Shown one piece after another: positions 30,796 through 42,132 of a stretch of 64,000 bases of DNA (within the stretch, counting starts at the first letter, position 1; each line of letters begins with the position of its first letter). This DNA comes from Atopobium sp. oral taxon 416. Its GTDB lineage: Bacteria; Actinomycetota; Coriobacteriia; Coriobacteriales; Atopobiaceae. Under the pieces are notes generated by a model. It was given only the letters and a program-made list of their open reading frames with translations. It was not told where the DNA came from and did no database searches. The DNA lies in the NCBI RefSeq assembly GCF_018128285.1, contig NZ_CP072380.1, forward strand, positions 124,001-188,000, read 5' to 3'. A program made the translations under genes and the position numbers.

Positions 30796-31164
30796 GACTC
30801 TGTTAGACCACTGTGGGTATAGGGAAGCGAAAAGATGTCACGGGGTCACCCTACAATCGGGTTCGACCAAGAAACCGACTTGAAGAAGGCCCCGCATGCT
30901 CGACACGATACGACAACTAGCAAAGTAGCTGACCCGCAAGGAGAAGGTCGCGCTTACCGCCGACCTCAAGCAGATGATAGCCGAGAAGCTAGCATCGCAG
31001 GCCGACAAGTCCGCCACATGTCCGCACTGCGGATGTCCTGAGTCCACCAGGCGCAACGGCGTCTACCACACCGCCCAGAGAGGCTACGTGGGTATGCCGA
31101 TTGCGTTCCCTAAGCACTGGGAACAGGCGACATGACCTCATATCCACAGTGGTCTAACAGAGTC
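30796..31164 (+). mobile_element. 369-bp MITE-like element with 8-bp target duplication
   Basis: Starts GACTCTGTTAGACCACTGT and ends with its reverse complement. It is flanked on both sides by TTTTATTA (30788-30795 and 31165-31172). Inside is only the first part of a transposase: a frame with an early stop, then RKEKVALTADLKQM, the zinc-binding CPHCGCPESTRRNG, and an abrupt jump to the other end. It is an internally deleted derivative of the same element left in truncated form at 22987-23607. No other gene fits. Confidence 0.88.
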
Positions 31165-31235
31165 TTTTATTATGACAAGGCCTTACCCGAAGCCGTACTT
31201 GCGGCATTACAATCATGGGAGAGTGTACACGATAG

Positions 31236-32171
31236 ATGGGGATGGGTAGTGACATGCAAGAGGGCAAAACCGTAAGCAGTTTGATGCTGGCAAATTATGA
31301 TACGTTGACTGCTTCCGAAAAGCGTATTGCGGATTATATGTTGCACCATACGGCCGAGGCCACCACGCTCAATGCCTCAGAGATCGCCGAGCGCTGCTCC
31401 ACGTCGAATACGACGGTCACGCGCTTCGTCAAAGAGCTGGGCTTTGAAAGCTTCTCACAGCTCCGTTTGAATCTCGCCCGTGAGACGGCCCGTGAAACCG
31501 TACCGCAGAGCGATGATGTGTCGTTTAGCAGCTTTGAAAGTTCGGTCAGACTGGTGCTGCGCAACAAAATTGCCGAGCTGAACGAAACTGTCGTAAACCT
31601 CGACGTCGATGCCTTAAAAGATGCTGTCCAGGTTATCGTGCATTCCGATAACGTGTTGGTTGCGGGCGTCGGCACTTCGCTTTCCTTTGCCCAAATGTTT
31701 GCCCTCAAACTCTCACACGTGGGGGTTAAGGCGGTTTCTAGTGCTAGCATCGACGCGGAGATGGTTTTGGCGCAGCTCTACTCCACAGAAGACTGCATCA
31801 TCTTCGTCTCCAATTCCGGAAGTTCTCGTCGGCTCAGTACCCTGATGGGCATTGCTCAGGATGCTTCGATCAAGACCATCGCTATTACCGGAAACGGGGA
31901 GTCCCCGATCGCACAAGCAGCGGATATCTCCATCTCTGTCGTGAGACGTGACCGTATGCTTACCCCTGATTTTGATTCTTCCCACAATGCGCTTAACTTC
32001 ATCGCCGACGTAATCGTGACCTTGCTCTTCCATATGAACCAGGACGCAAGCGAATATATCCGGCTGTTCCACAAGACCTTCGGCGAGGAGAAGAACGAAA
32101 TGGGTGAGGAACAGGGCCAGTCTGAACAGGGCGTATCCCCACTCCGAGTGCAACAGGAAAATACGAGCTAG
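31236..32171 (+). CDS. MurR/RpiR family transcription regulator
   Basis: A 311-residue sugar-phosphate-responsive regulator. The N-terminal HTH_6 domain (about 10-85) contains LNASEIAERCSTSNTTVTRFVKELG. The SIS domain (about 125-265) shows VLVAGVGTSLSFAQMFALKL and IFVSNSGSSRRL, where sugar phosphates bind. The tail of about 30 residues is rich in Glu and Gln. ATG codons at 31236, 31242 and 31254 are all possible starts. The gene lies directly behind the MITE-like element, which may have displaced its promoter. No target operon is adjacent, as IS debris follows on the right. Confidence 0.88.
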   Translation: MGMGSDMQEGKTVSSLMLANYDTLTASEKRIADYMLHHTAEATTLNASEIAERCSTSNTTVTRFVKELGFESFSQLRLNLARETARETVPQSDDVSFSSFESSVRLVLRNKIAELNETVVNLDVDALKDAVQVIVHSDNVLVAGVGTSLSFAQMFALKLSHVGVKAVSSASIDAEMVLAQLYSTEDCIIFVSNSGSSRRLSTLMGIAQDASIKTIAITGNGESPIAQAADISISVVRRDRMLTPDFDSSHNALNFIADVIVTLLFHMNQDASEYIRLFHKTFGEEKNEMGEEQGQSEQGVSPLRVQQENTS

Positions 32172-32227
32172 CCGTCCAGGCGCGACCTATGATGATGCTT
32201 GCAAAGACATGCATCATTGGAGGCACG

Positions 32228-32470
32228 ATGGACGGCTACAGCCATCTTAGCATCGAGAAGCGCGAGGACATCATGGTTTGCTGGAAGGGTCACGAGAGGG
32301 TCAGCCAGATGCGAGGGAGCTTGGACGGGACAAGTCGACCATATCCCACAAGATCAGGCGCAACGGATGGGACGGCCCTGCCGCGCATCGAGCGCGCAAA
32401 GGGGTGCTCGAAAGATTGCTGGCGCCAGGTGGGGCACGACCAGCTCTGCCATACATCGAAGATAAGGGCG
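32228..32470 (+). pseudogene. IS30-family transposase, N-terminal remnant
   Basis: The frame starts DGYSHLSIEKREDIMVCWKG, the IS30 HTH opening, and after a shift continues ARELGRDKSTISHKIRRNGWDG in another frame. It then runs into sequence related to IS1595. The catalytic part is absent here; a matching C-terminal fragment exists at 50216-50396. Confidence 0.75.
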
Positions 32471-32499
32471 GATGGCTGGAGCGGCAAAGCTTGCCGGCC

Positions 32500-32850
32500 T
32501 CTCCTCGTTTTGCGGGCTCGTCTAAAGAAAGTACGACAGAGCGGACGGGGATGCATCCCTTCCCATGGTCCACAGGGTGATATCCAACTTCAAGGCCTAC
32601 GTTGAGGGCGCCTTCCATGGCCTTCCCAAGGCCCACATGCACTCCTTGCGGACTCGTTCAGCTAAAGATACAGCCACAGGGATGTAAGGGATGGTTGCAT
32701 GGAGCTGCTGCACGAGATGTGCCTTATCCATGTCTTGCTCTTCGGCATCGCAGCCACCGCGACGGTCCAGCCGAAGATGCCTTCGATCTTGCCTTAAGCC
32801 GCTTACAGTTCAGGGAGCCTAACTATGCTGGAGGTACTCAGCCATTTTAC
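32500..32850 (+). mobile_element. IS1595 (ISXO2-like) 3' remnant, copy 2
   Basis: Frames read VISNFKAYVEGAFHGLPKAH and then a shifted end, followed by the same ~190-bp tail as at 17740-17925. The tail finishes in CTTACAGTTCAGGGAGCC and CTCAGCCATTTTACG. Confidence 0.65.
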
Positions 32851-33034
32851 GTTAATAGGAACTGGGCTAAATCAGCCCTGATCTCTATAAATTCATCTGC
32901 CGACTTTCAGCAGGTGGTGAAAACACCTTGAAAATACGCTGTTTGTGCCATATGCAGTACTACTTTGTGTTGATTGAGAACTATATCTGAGGTGTATTTA
33001 TTACGTAGATTACGTATATATGTGAGGTGTTGTA

Positions 33035-34519
33035 ATGAGTATTCCAGAAGCTATTAAACAGAAGAGGCCTACCCAGTTTGGGGCGGTGGAGATCCGCTGT
33101 ATCGGCGGTCATTACTATACATATCTTGTCTCCTCCAGATGGAATGCTGTGAAGCAGCGTCCTCAGAAAGTGACCGGACACAGCATCGGAAAAATTACCG
33201 AAGCGGACGGATTCATTCCGAACGCAAACGGCCTTCGTCTGATGCAGTCCATGAGGCTTACTCTGAATGTCGCTCCTTGCGTCAAGAACTATGGCGCTTA
33301 TGAAATGTTGCAGCAGCTCTCGCCTGATCTTAACAAACAGCTAAAGAAACACTTTCCGGATACGTTCCGAGAGATAGAGACCATCTCGCTTCTGCGTCTT
33401 GTGGACAGTATCTCCTGTGTCAGGATGATCCAACCTATGTTCCTTGATTCCTACATGAGCGATATATGTGCAGATATCGCCGTCTCAAAGAACTGCGTAA
33501 GAAGGTTTGTGGCTGAACTCGGTTCGAAACAGGACCAGCTGGACGAATTCATGCGAGATCAGGTCATGCCTGTCTCGACACTTCTGTTCGATGGGACATC
33601 TATCTTCATGCGCGGTGCGGATTCACTTGCAGACAAAGGTCATAATCCTAACCATAGCCTGGATCCACAGGCAAGGATTGTGTATGTTTTTGAAAAGGAT
33701 TCCCACCGGCCGGTATTCTGTCGTGTGGTACAAGGATCCATCGTCGATAAGACGGCCTTTATGGATACCGTGCAGGCTGCAGGATGCAGGAACTGCATCA
33801 TCATTGCCGATAAAGGCTTCTACTCCAAGAAGAATGTTTCGGCACTGCTGAGTGCCGGAATGAAGTATATCCTTCCGCTTCGTAAAGACACCGTCAATGT
33901 CGAGACTACGTTTTACGAGAACAACGATGACAACAAGTGGGACGATGTCTTCACCTACAACAAGCGAGCCATATGGTATCGGAAGAAACCAAGCGGCAAC
34001 AAGGGAAACTTCATCTACACGTTCCGCGATGATTCCAGGAAGGCAGAACTTGTAGGCCACTGTGTCGAGCGTGTCAAGAAGGACTATGGCGAAGAGAAGC
34101 ACACGCCCAAAGATGTCATCCGGCAGACCCGGATGGGATATTTCTCGTTCTGCAGCAACCTTGATCTTCCAGCGAAGGAGATCTATCTCGACTACAAGAA
34201 GCGATGGGACATCGAGCAGTGCTTCGACTATCTCAAGAACAGCACTATTTCAAGTGCTTCCCATGCACACACGGATGATTACTTTCGTGGCTGGGCATTC
34301 CTGAACCACATCAGCCTGCTGTACTACTATGGTCTGCTGAACGCTCTCAGAAACGCAGGGCTTACGGATAAGTTTTCTGCGGAAGATGTCCTGAAACTCA
34401 CAAAGAACATTTACCGTGTGGATAACGGAGACAAGCAGGGGTTCAAGGTATCCGCAATCCAGAAGAAGACAAAGAACGTGCTGGATAAGCTCGGCGTCGA
34501 CTTATTACGTAAAATTTGA
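33035..34519 (+). CDS. IS1634-type transposase, apparently intact
   Basis: A 494-residue DDE transposase of the IS4/IS1634 group. An N-terminal domain of about 180 residues is followed by the RNase H-like core: first Asp region in STLLFDGTSIFMRG, second Asp in IIIADKGFYSKKNV, and the Glu helix in YKKRWDIEQCFDYLKN. The frame is complete, in contrast to every other transposase in the window. GAGGTG precedes the ATG. Direct TTATTACGTA copies occur on both sides (32997 and 34502), but I could not fix the terminal inverted repeats. Its composition is less GC-rich than the neighbouring IS debris. Confidence 0.9.
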   Translation: MSIPEAIKQKRPTQFGAVEIRCIGGHYYTYLVSSRWNAVKQRPQKVTGHSIGKITEADGFIPNANGLRLMQSMRLTLNVAPCVKNYGAYEMLQQLSPDLNKQLKKHFPDTFREIETISLLRLVDSISCVRMIQPMFLDSYMSDICADIAVSKNCVRRFVAELGSKQDQLDEFMRDQVMPVSTLLFDGTSIFMRGADSLADKGHNPNHSLDPQARIVYVFEKDSHRPVFCRVVQGSIVDKTAFMDTVQAAGCRNCIIIADKGFYSKKNVSALLSAGMKYILPLRKDTVNVETTFYENNDDNKWDDVFTYNKRAIWYRKKPSGNKGNFIYTFRDDSRKAELVGHCVERVKKDYGEEKHTPKDVIRQTRMGYFSFCSNLDLPAKEIYLDYKKRWDIEQCFDYLKNSTISSASHAHTDDYFRGWAFLNHISLLYYYGLLNALRNAGLTDKFSAEDVLKLTKNIYRVDNGDKQGFKVSAIQKKTKNVLDKLGVDLLRKI

Positions 34520-34671
34520 GGTTACAGTGTTACAGATAGGGTATCTTTCATCATGGCAGTATGAGCTGAGAAACCAATACGATTTGAATAAACTCTGTTA
34601 GATAGTTACTGCAGATGATTCATAGAGTCCTGCAATGCCGATTCCTTCATCTGGAGATATAGGACAAAATA

Positions 34672-36076
34672 GGCTCTTCGCTGTTTCTAGTGGGTAGCGC
34701 ATGCCAGCTGCCTCTGGGCTGTGAAGTCCAGACGGCTTAGCCTGAGGAAGATCATCGTCCTGAAGTAGGCGATGCTCCTGAAGCCCCTGGCGATGCTGCG
34801 AACGGACTGGACGACCGAGTTGAGGCCTTCGAGGAACGAGTTGGTAGATCCCCTCTTCCACCAGTTCAGGATCCCCTCCCGCTCCTTCCTGAGGGTCCTC
34901 GCCACGCTCTTCATCTCGGCCACGGCAGAGTGCATCATCCACGAGCAGAGGCGCTCCAGGGCCCTGGCTGCCGATTGTCTGTCTGCGCATGAGTACACGT
35001 CCTGCAGCGCCTCTGCTATCTGGCAGGCGCGTGCCTCCCTGAGATGGGTCTTCGCGGGGTCGAGCTCCTCCCTCTTGGCGAGCTGGCGCTTTGTGAGCGA
35101 CTCCTTCTTCTTCAGCCATACGTACTTCGTCTGGGCAAGCTGCCTTGTGCTTCTCGGCGGACTCGCGCCTCTCTTGGCACCTCACAGGGTCTGTCGCCCT
35201 CATCAGGAGCTGCACCACATGGAAGCTGTCCCACGCTCTGTGTGGCCTGGGGCATCTGCGCGGCGACCCCCAGCGAGTATGCCCCGGCCATGTCGCGTAT
35301 GACCTCCTGGACCTTTGACCTGTCCCCTCCTGTGCTCCTTAAGCTCGGCGCAGAGCCTGCCTAAGGCCCCTTGTCCCTGCCTTGCGTGACGGCTATGGCA
35401 CGCTGGTGGTCGAGGTTGGCCATGATGCTGATGTAGCTTTGGTTGCACCTTTTGGCGGTGTCGTCTGTACCCACACGCACGACATCCGAGTAGTCGGCGG
35501 CATCCCTCGCCTCGTCGACGGCCTTGCCCAGCAGCCTCCATATGCGCGTGGGCTGTCTCGTGCATCAGATACGCTATCGCCGCCACGGTCATTCCCGAGA
35601 GCGCCATCACGATCACCTGCGCCTTAAAGAGCGCTGTGAAGTGCGAGTTCGGCCGCACCTCCCAGGGCATCCTTGTGGCATGCACGCCGTCTTTGGGGCA
35701 GTCGGCCCTCGGCACGGCGCAGTGCACGATTGTCTCGTATTGCCAGATGCTAAGATGCCACAAGGTCCTCTCGCGCGTGTCACAGGTGCCGCACTTCCTG
35801 TGGCATACGGGGCTCACCACCACCTGGCCCTTCCTGTGCGCGACCCTCACATGGAGCTCGTCCTGCGCTTCCTCGCGCTCCTTAAACCAGACACCCGTGA
35901 CCTCCCATTCGTCCTTAAGTCCCATCGACCTCTTAAAGAGCCTTGCCAGCATGCCTGCCTGAATATCCATATCGCGCCTCCAGAACGCAGCCTCCTGTCG
36001 GGGAAAATCCTACCGTTTAAAGGCCACGCCCTCAAGGGGATGCAGATATGCTACCCACCATAAGTAGCGAAGAGCC
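34672..36076 (-). mobile_element. ISL3-family element, degenerate copy A
   Basis: Both ends carry GGCTCTTCGCT in inverted orientation, followed by a related TAGTGGGTAGC / TGGTGGGTAGC block. The flanks read ACAAAATA and ACAAAATG, an 8-bp duplication with one change, as expected for ISL3. On the minus strand the transposase begins MLARLFKRSMGLKDEWEVTG, keeps the zinc finger CDTRERTLWHLSIWQYETIV, and then falls apart through several frameshifts to the final LQEHRLLQDDDLPQAKPS region. A second copy in opposite orientation is at 55380-56787. Confidence 0.85.
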
Positions 36077-36104
36077 ACAAAATGACTCCGATTATGTCTG
36101 GAAT

Positions 36105-36220
36105 TCCTCAATGTGATATGCCTCATGCATATCCTACTCTTGGGTATCGTTGCTGCCATCGCTTTGCGGTAGAACCTGGCAGAGAAGCTTATAGTTCACG
36201 AGCATAGCCATGCCGCATGC
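36105..36220 (+). mobile_element. IS1595 tail remnant, copy 3
   Basis: About 115 bp matches the tail of the copies at 17740 and 32690 (shared pieces include TATGCCTCATGCATATCC and AAGCTTATAGTTCACGAGC, with changes). No coding part remains. The rest of 36077-36285 shows nothing recognisable. Confidence 0.45.
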
Positions 36221-36285
36221 CCCTCGTCAATCAACAGAAATCTAATATAAAGATACAGAGTCGTTAGCCCTGAATGGTACACGGA

Positions 36286-38235
36286 TTAGTCTATTAGGGC
36301 ATCAAGGAACTCTTCAAGAGTATCTGACTTCAGAGCGTGTGACATCACGCTAGTTGATGAGAATCGATCGACTAGGAAGTCGAATATGGGGCGGAACTGC
36401 TTCATGTCTTGTTGGGCTAGCCCTATAAGAAGGACGATATTTACACTGCTCCTGCCCCATGGAATCGGCGTGTCATTGTGCAGAATGCAAACGAACGAAG
36501 TACTGGGAAGGAGACTGATGCTATGTGGGATGGCAAGACCATCGACGAATGAGGTTGATGAAACCTTTTCGCGTAGTATGATATCCTCGATGAACGTTGC
36601 ATCTATGAGTCCACACTGCTGTGCAATGCTGCCTAGATAGCGGATACAAGCTTCCGGTCCGTCGAAGTCGACATTTCGGACGAAGCAGCCTGGTTTGATG
36701 AGATGTAGGAGAAACTCCTTTGCATTGCGTGCTAGTTTTTCTGACTTTATTAGTTCGATTTCCTCACGAATGACGCGGATATCACGTATACCGAGAAGTG
36801 GGCTCACGAGCACCTTATGGGGGTGCATATATGGGATGTCGGTCGTCGTGATGAGCAGATCGGAATCGATGGGATAGGAAAGGAATGACCGGATGCCTCC
36901 TGTTCCTTCGATGATGAGGTCTTGACCGAACGAGCGCTCGATAGTGTTGATGAACTGCTGCCCAAAATCGTGGTATTGCTCTACAACGATTGAGCAGCTG
37001 ATGAAGTCATGTATCCGTTCTGTACGCTCTATATAGGCGCCCATATGGAACGCAATGAAGGCTATCTCGTTTTCGGAAAGCTCTATGCCGTAAGCAGACT
37101 CGATTTGATGTGCAAAGTACACTGCCATGTCATAGACGGGTGCATAGCTCTTCTTGATTTGAGGTCCGATCGGATTTGCTATGCCGACATGATAGATTGC
37201 GCGCTGATAGGCGTTGTAAACATGCATAGCAAGCTGCAGATTGAACTCTTCTGTGAAGGCTGGTATGCCATAGCGCTCGCAGAGGTCTGTGCCGGCTGAG
37301 ATGACACAGTCGAGGAAGGGCCTGTCGGTTATGCGTGCTACAGTATCGAAGTCGAGCTTGTCATAGTCGTATCGGTCGATGGACAGAGCAACTAGCAGAA
37401 TGACCTCCTGAAAGTCGCGGTTGGGCATCGCAATGCCATATTCGTGTTCAAAAAGGGCGCTCATCGCTTCGGCGCATCGTAGGATGGCGGATTTCTGGGA
37501 AGAGTGTCGAAGCAGCTCAGGTATATCTGCAAACTCGTCAGTATCTTCGAGGGAATTGTGATCTTGGAGCCTAATTAGGATGATCAGGACATGAATCAGC
37601 AGGTTTTGGAGTGCATAGTTGTTGAGAAGCAGTCCGGAATCCTGACAGATTTTTACCAACCTTGCTAGCATATAGCTGCAGTCGATGTTGGGGAACATCG
37701 CCTCGATAGTGTGTTCAGAGCTGAAAAAGCCAGTTGCGTTGCTCCGTGCAAGATAACCCAGCACGCGTCTCTTATCGGTCTCCGTACCCTCGAGTGACAG
37801 ACGGAAATCCTGTTCTATGAGCTTAATGTTGAAGCGCATCAGTATGGTCCGCATCTTCGGCATGACCTTTGTGAGAATGGTTGACTCGCTTACTGCAAGG
37901 CTATTCGCTATATCGAATATTGACAGTGTCTCCTTGCTTGAGATAAGCCTGACCACGATATCGCGTGCCCGACTGTCATTGTCGGCTGGGCTTGTTCGAA
38001 CGGTGCCGTCAGGATCATCTGTTGGTGCGCTACCTTTATGAGACGATTCCCCAGTCAGCCGGTATCCAAAGGATGAGGATTCTATATCGTAGCGGGGGGT
38101 AAGCTCGTGAATGTAGTTGCGGATTGTTCGTTCGGTCGTGCCAAGCATCCGGGCAAGCGTCGCAGCTGAAACCCAAGAATCTGCAGTCGAAAGAAGGGCA
38201 ATCAATCGGTTTTGCCGGTCCAGCTTTTTCGACAT
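36286..38235 (-). CDS. PRD-domain PTS-responsive transcription regulator with EIIA domain (LicR/CelR type)
   Basis: A 649-residue activator of the BglG/LicR class. Order: DeoR/HTH_11-like helix-turn-helix (about 1-70, TLARMLGTTERTIRNYI), a second HTH of Mga type (about 90-150), two PTS regulation domains (about 180-390), an EIIB-like segment, and a C-terminal fructose/mannitol-type EIIA (about 500-649, with LAIPHSISLLPS as the phospho-His site). Phosphorylation by PTS proteins should set its activity. It is divergent from the EIIB-EIIC-EIIA-GH1 genes, which are its likely target. The ATG at 38235 has GGGAG upstream; an ATG 39 bp earlier lacks such a site. Confidence 0.88.
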   Translation of the reverse strand: MSKKLDRQNRLIALLSTADSWVSAATLARMLGTTERTIRNYIHELTPRYDIESSSFGYRLTGESSHKGSAPTDDPDGTVRTSPADNDSRARDIVVRLISSKETLSIFDIANSLAVSESTILTKVMPKMRTILMRFNIKLIEQDFRLSLEGTETDKRRVLGYLARSNATGFFSSEHTIEAMFPNIDCSYMLARLVKICQDSGLLLNNYALQNLLIHVLIILIRLQDHNSLEDTDEFADIPELLRHSSQKSAILRCAEAMSALFEHEYGIAMPNRDFQEVILLVALSIDRYDYDKLDFDTVARITDRPFLDCVISAGTDLCERYGIPAFTEEFNLQLAMHVYNAYQRAIYHVGIANPIGPQIKKSYAPVYDMAVYFAHQIESAYGIELSENEIAFIAFHMGAYIERTERIHDFISCSIVVEQYHDFGQQFINTIERSFGQDLIIEGTGGIRSFLSYPIDSDLLITTTDIPYMHPHKVLVSPLLGIRDIRVIREEIELIKSEKLARNAKEFLLHLIKPGCFVRNVDFDGPEACIRYLGSIAQQCGLIDATFIEDIILREKVSSTSFVDGLAIPHSISLLPSTSFVCILHNDTPIPWGRSSVNIVLLIGLAQQDMKQFRPIFDFLVDRFSSTSVMSHALKSDTLEEFLDALID

Positions 38236-38390
38236 GTAGGTGCTCCCGGGATAGTCGTGTATCTCTGCGTACAAGTACCGCAGTCTTCATCTTAACATCT
38301 AGTTTCGTTCAACCGCAGACTAGGTGCGTATCTAGAATCTTCAGGGGATCAGGAAAAACCGGAGGATGTATTTAAGCGCTGAACGGTACT

Positions 38391-38407
38391 TTTCCGTTGG
38401 GCGGAAA
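38391..38407. promoter_or_regulatory. Palindrome in the regulator-PTS intergenic region
   Basis: TTTCCG / CGGAAA around TTGGG lies midway between the divergent regulator and EIIB genes. It may be the operator of the PRD regulator or a short leader hairpin. Assignment is inference. Confidence 0.35.
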
Positions 38408-38514
38408 TTTCGAGAGTGGAACATGGCTGTGTATCTCCGTATCTTGAGCATCAACACAGGGGCCCAATGTTCGATGTACATCATGAACGAGCCGGAGTAC
38501 TAAGGAGATGCGTT

Positions 38515-38850
38515 ATGGCTGTGCAAGAAGGAACGATAAGGATTCTGCTTGCCTGCGGTATTGGAGCCTCAACTGGCTTCATGGCGGCGAACATGCGCAA
38601 GATGGCAAAGAAGAAGGGCCTGAACGTCTCGGTCCATGCAGTTAGCAAATCTGAAGTGATGGAGTTTGCGGACAAGATCGACGTTCTGTTACTGGGTCCG
38701 CACTTCTCTGGAGAAGTGCCTGAGTATCAGGAGAAACTCAGTCCTTATGGCGTTGTGGTTTCCTCTATCAATCCCAAATACTATGGCTCGCTGGATGCGG
38801 AGCACATCTTGGAAGATGCTGTCAAGCTTTATGGGCAGAGGGGTGCATGA
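38515..38850 (+). CDS. PTS lactose/cellobiose-type EIIB
   Basis: A 111-residue soluble phosphotransfer subunit. ILLACGIGASTGFMAANM near the N-terminus holds the phosphorylated Cys, here followed by GIGAST instead of the usual sequence with a second small loop. DVLLLGPHFSGEVPEY is the second family block. AAGGAG sits 7 bp before the ATG. It hands phosphate from EIIA to the incoming sugar on EIIC; the EIIC gene starts inside its stop codon (ATGA overlap), so they are translated together. Confidence 0.92.
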   Translation: MAVQEGTIRILLACGIGASTGFMAANMRKMAKKKGLNVSVHAVSKSEVMEFADKIDVLLLGPHFSGEVPEYQEKLSPYGVVVSSINPKYYGSLDAEHILEDAVKLYGQRGA

Positions 38851-40133
38851 TGAGCGAATCAGGAACAGCTAAAACTGAAAGCAAGTTGCAACAGGCCATC
38901 GAAACCAAGGTTGTACCTGCACTCAACAAGGTGACATCGAATTATTGGTTTAGTCTCGTTGCCGATGCCGTTCTAATCATTGTACCTTTCTCTATGGTAA
39001 GCGCTGTACCGAGTCTCTGGTCGGTCATACGCAAGTTTCTCCTTCCGGATTCTCCCGATCTTACGCCAATCACCACTTACTCCTTTGGCCTCATCGGCCT
39101 TTTCGTCTCCTTCATCATCCCTTATAACTGCATGGTGAAGGAGGGGCGCAAGGAACGGAGCCTCATTGCCGGCTTCACGGGGCTAGGTACGTTCATGCTG
39201 TGTATGAAGGCCCAGACCACTGATGTGGGAACCGTCTTTACGATGGCACAGTTCGGAGCAGGCGGTATGTTCACCGCTATGTTCCTTGGGCTCATCATTG
39301 CGTTCATCTACAAAATTTTTGCTACTCGTTCGTTCTTCGGCGAGGATTCCCTCATCCCTGATTTTGTACGCAACTGGTTCGATAATATTATCGCTATCCT
39401 TATTAGCCTCTTCCTCGGATGGATTGTCACCTATCTTGCAAACGTCAACATCTTCTCTCTCATCACTTATGTCATGAGCCCGCTGACCTATTTCGCCCAG
39501 ACGCTCCCTGGCGTCATCTTCATGACCTTTATCATGGACTTCTTCTATTTCTTTGGTGTCTCCGGCTGGGTCTTTACGCCAGTCACCCGCACCATCCAGC
39601 AGATGGGCATGGCTGAAAATATGGCTGCCGTGGCAGCCGGTGGCGTCGCTACCAATATCAATGCCTATGGTTTCACCCGTTACACCATGATTGGTGGTGA
39701 AGGTGCAACACTTCCGCTCGCTTTCTACTTAACCTTCCTTTCGAAGAGCAAGAAGAACAAGCTCGTGGGTAGGGCTACGTTCGTTCCGGTTCTCTTCAAT
39801 ATCAATGAGCCGATCTGGTTCTCAACAGTCGTTGATAATCCCTACATGCTTGTGCCGACGATTCTGGAATCGATTATTCTCCCCGCCAATGCTTGGATTT
39901 GGCAACACTTTGGATGGGCTGGCTGCCACTTCGTGAACTTCGATGCCAATCAGCTTCCGACTGCTGTTTCTGCATTCTTCATGTCAGGTGGCAACTGGGG
40001 CAATGTCGTGCTTGTGCTTGTAAATCTCGCACTTGCAGCAATCATCTGGTTCCCCTTCTTCAAGGTATATGACAAGCATCAATGCGAAATCGAAGCTAAA
40101 GAAGAGCAGGAGATTAGAGCGCAAGAATCGTAA
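38847..40133 (+). CDS. PTS lactose/cellobiose-type EIIC permease
   Basis: A 428-residue integral membrane protein of the EIIC Lac/Cel family with about ten hydrophobic segments. A cytoplasmic N-terminus is followed by FSLVADAVLIIVPFSMVSA, the loop NINEPIWFSTVVDNPYM (the family's conserved NEP motif, substrate site) and a hydrophilic tail rich in Glu. It transports a beta-glucoside or oligosaccharide of the cellobiose type. It overlaps EIIB by 4 bp and is separated from EIIA by a hairpin. Confidence 0.92.
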   Translation: MMSESGTAKTESKLQQAIETKVVPALNKVTSNYWFSLVADAVLIIVPFSMVSAVPSLWSVIRKFLLPDSPDLTPITTYSFGLIGLFVSFIIPYNCMVKEGRKERSLIAGFTGLGTFMLCMKAQTTDVGTVFTMAQFGAGGMFTAMFLGLIIAFIYKIFATRSFFGEDSLIPDFVRNWFDNIIAILISLFLGWIVTYLANVNIFSLITYVMSPLTYFAQTLPGVIFMTFIMDFFYFFGVSGWVFTPVTRTIQQMGMAENMAAVAAGGVATNINAYGFTRYTMIGGEGATLPLAFYLTFLSKSKKNKLVGRATFVPVLFNINEPIWFSTVVDNPYMLVPTILESIILPANAWIWQHFGWAGCHFVNFDANQLPTAVSAFFMSGGNWGNVVLVLVNLALAAIIWFPFFKVYDKHQCEIEAKEEQEIRAQES

Positions 40134-40143
40134 TACGGCAAAG

Positions 40144-40173
40144 ACGCTGGCTTGCCTCTTGTGGGGCCAGCGT
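40144..40173 (+). terminator. Intercistronic hairpin between EIIC and EIIA
   Basis: ACGCTGGC / GCCAGCGT stem with a 14-nt loop, followed by TTTGCTCTTTCC. It lies within the operon, so it may act as a partial terminator or protect the upstream mRNA. Confidence 0.55.
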
Positions 40174-40201
40174 TTGCTCTTTCCAAAGAGACGAGTATTC
40201 C

Positions 40202-40540
40202 ATGGAAGAAGAAACAGACTTGCTTACTCAGGTAGCCTTCCAAGTCATCCTGAATGCAGGCGATGCACGCAATACTCTCGACAAAGCGCTGGATGCTGCA
40301 GCTGAATTCAGGTTTGATGAGGTGCGGCAGATGATCGAGGATGCTGAGAGTCTCATAACGAAAGCCCACAATGCACAGACTGGTCTCATCCAGCGTCAGG
40401 CAGCAGGAGAGCAATTTCCGTATTCGCTTCTGTTTGTCCACGCACAGGATACGCTCATGACCATCGATTCGGAGATTCATTTCCTGAAGCGTCTCCTGCC
40501 CACGCTCGAGGCTCTCCATGTAGCAGCTATTAACCATTGA
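40202..40540 (+). CDS. PTS lactose/cellobiose-type EIIA
   Basis: A 112-residue helical protein that passes phosphate from HPr to EIIB. The trimeric EIIA-Lac/Cel signature is complete: FQVILNAGDARNTLDKAL at the start and LLFVHAQDTLMTI with the phospho-His near residue 80. It is encoded between EIIC and the first GH1 enzyme and completes a full cellobiose-type PTS. Confidence 0.92.
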   Translation: MEEETDLLTQVAFQVILNAGDARNTLDKALDAAAEFRFDEVRQMIEDAESLITKAHNAQTGLIQRQAAGEQFPYSLLFVHAQDTLMTIDSEIHFLKRLLPTLEALHVAAINH

Positions 40541-42109
<1,569 letters not shown>

Positions 42110-42132
42110 CACACATCCACGATGGGAGGCTC

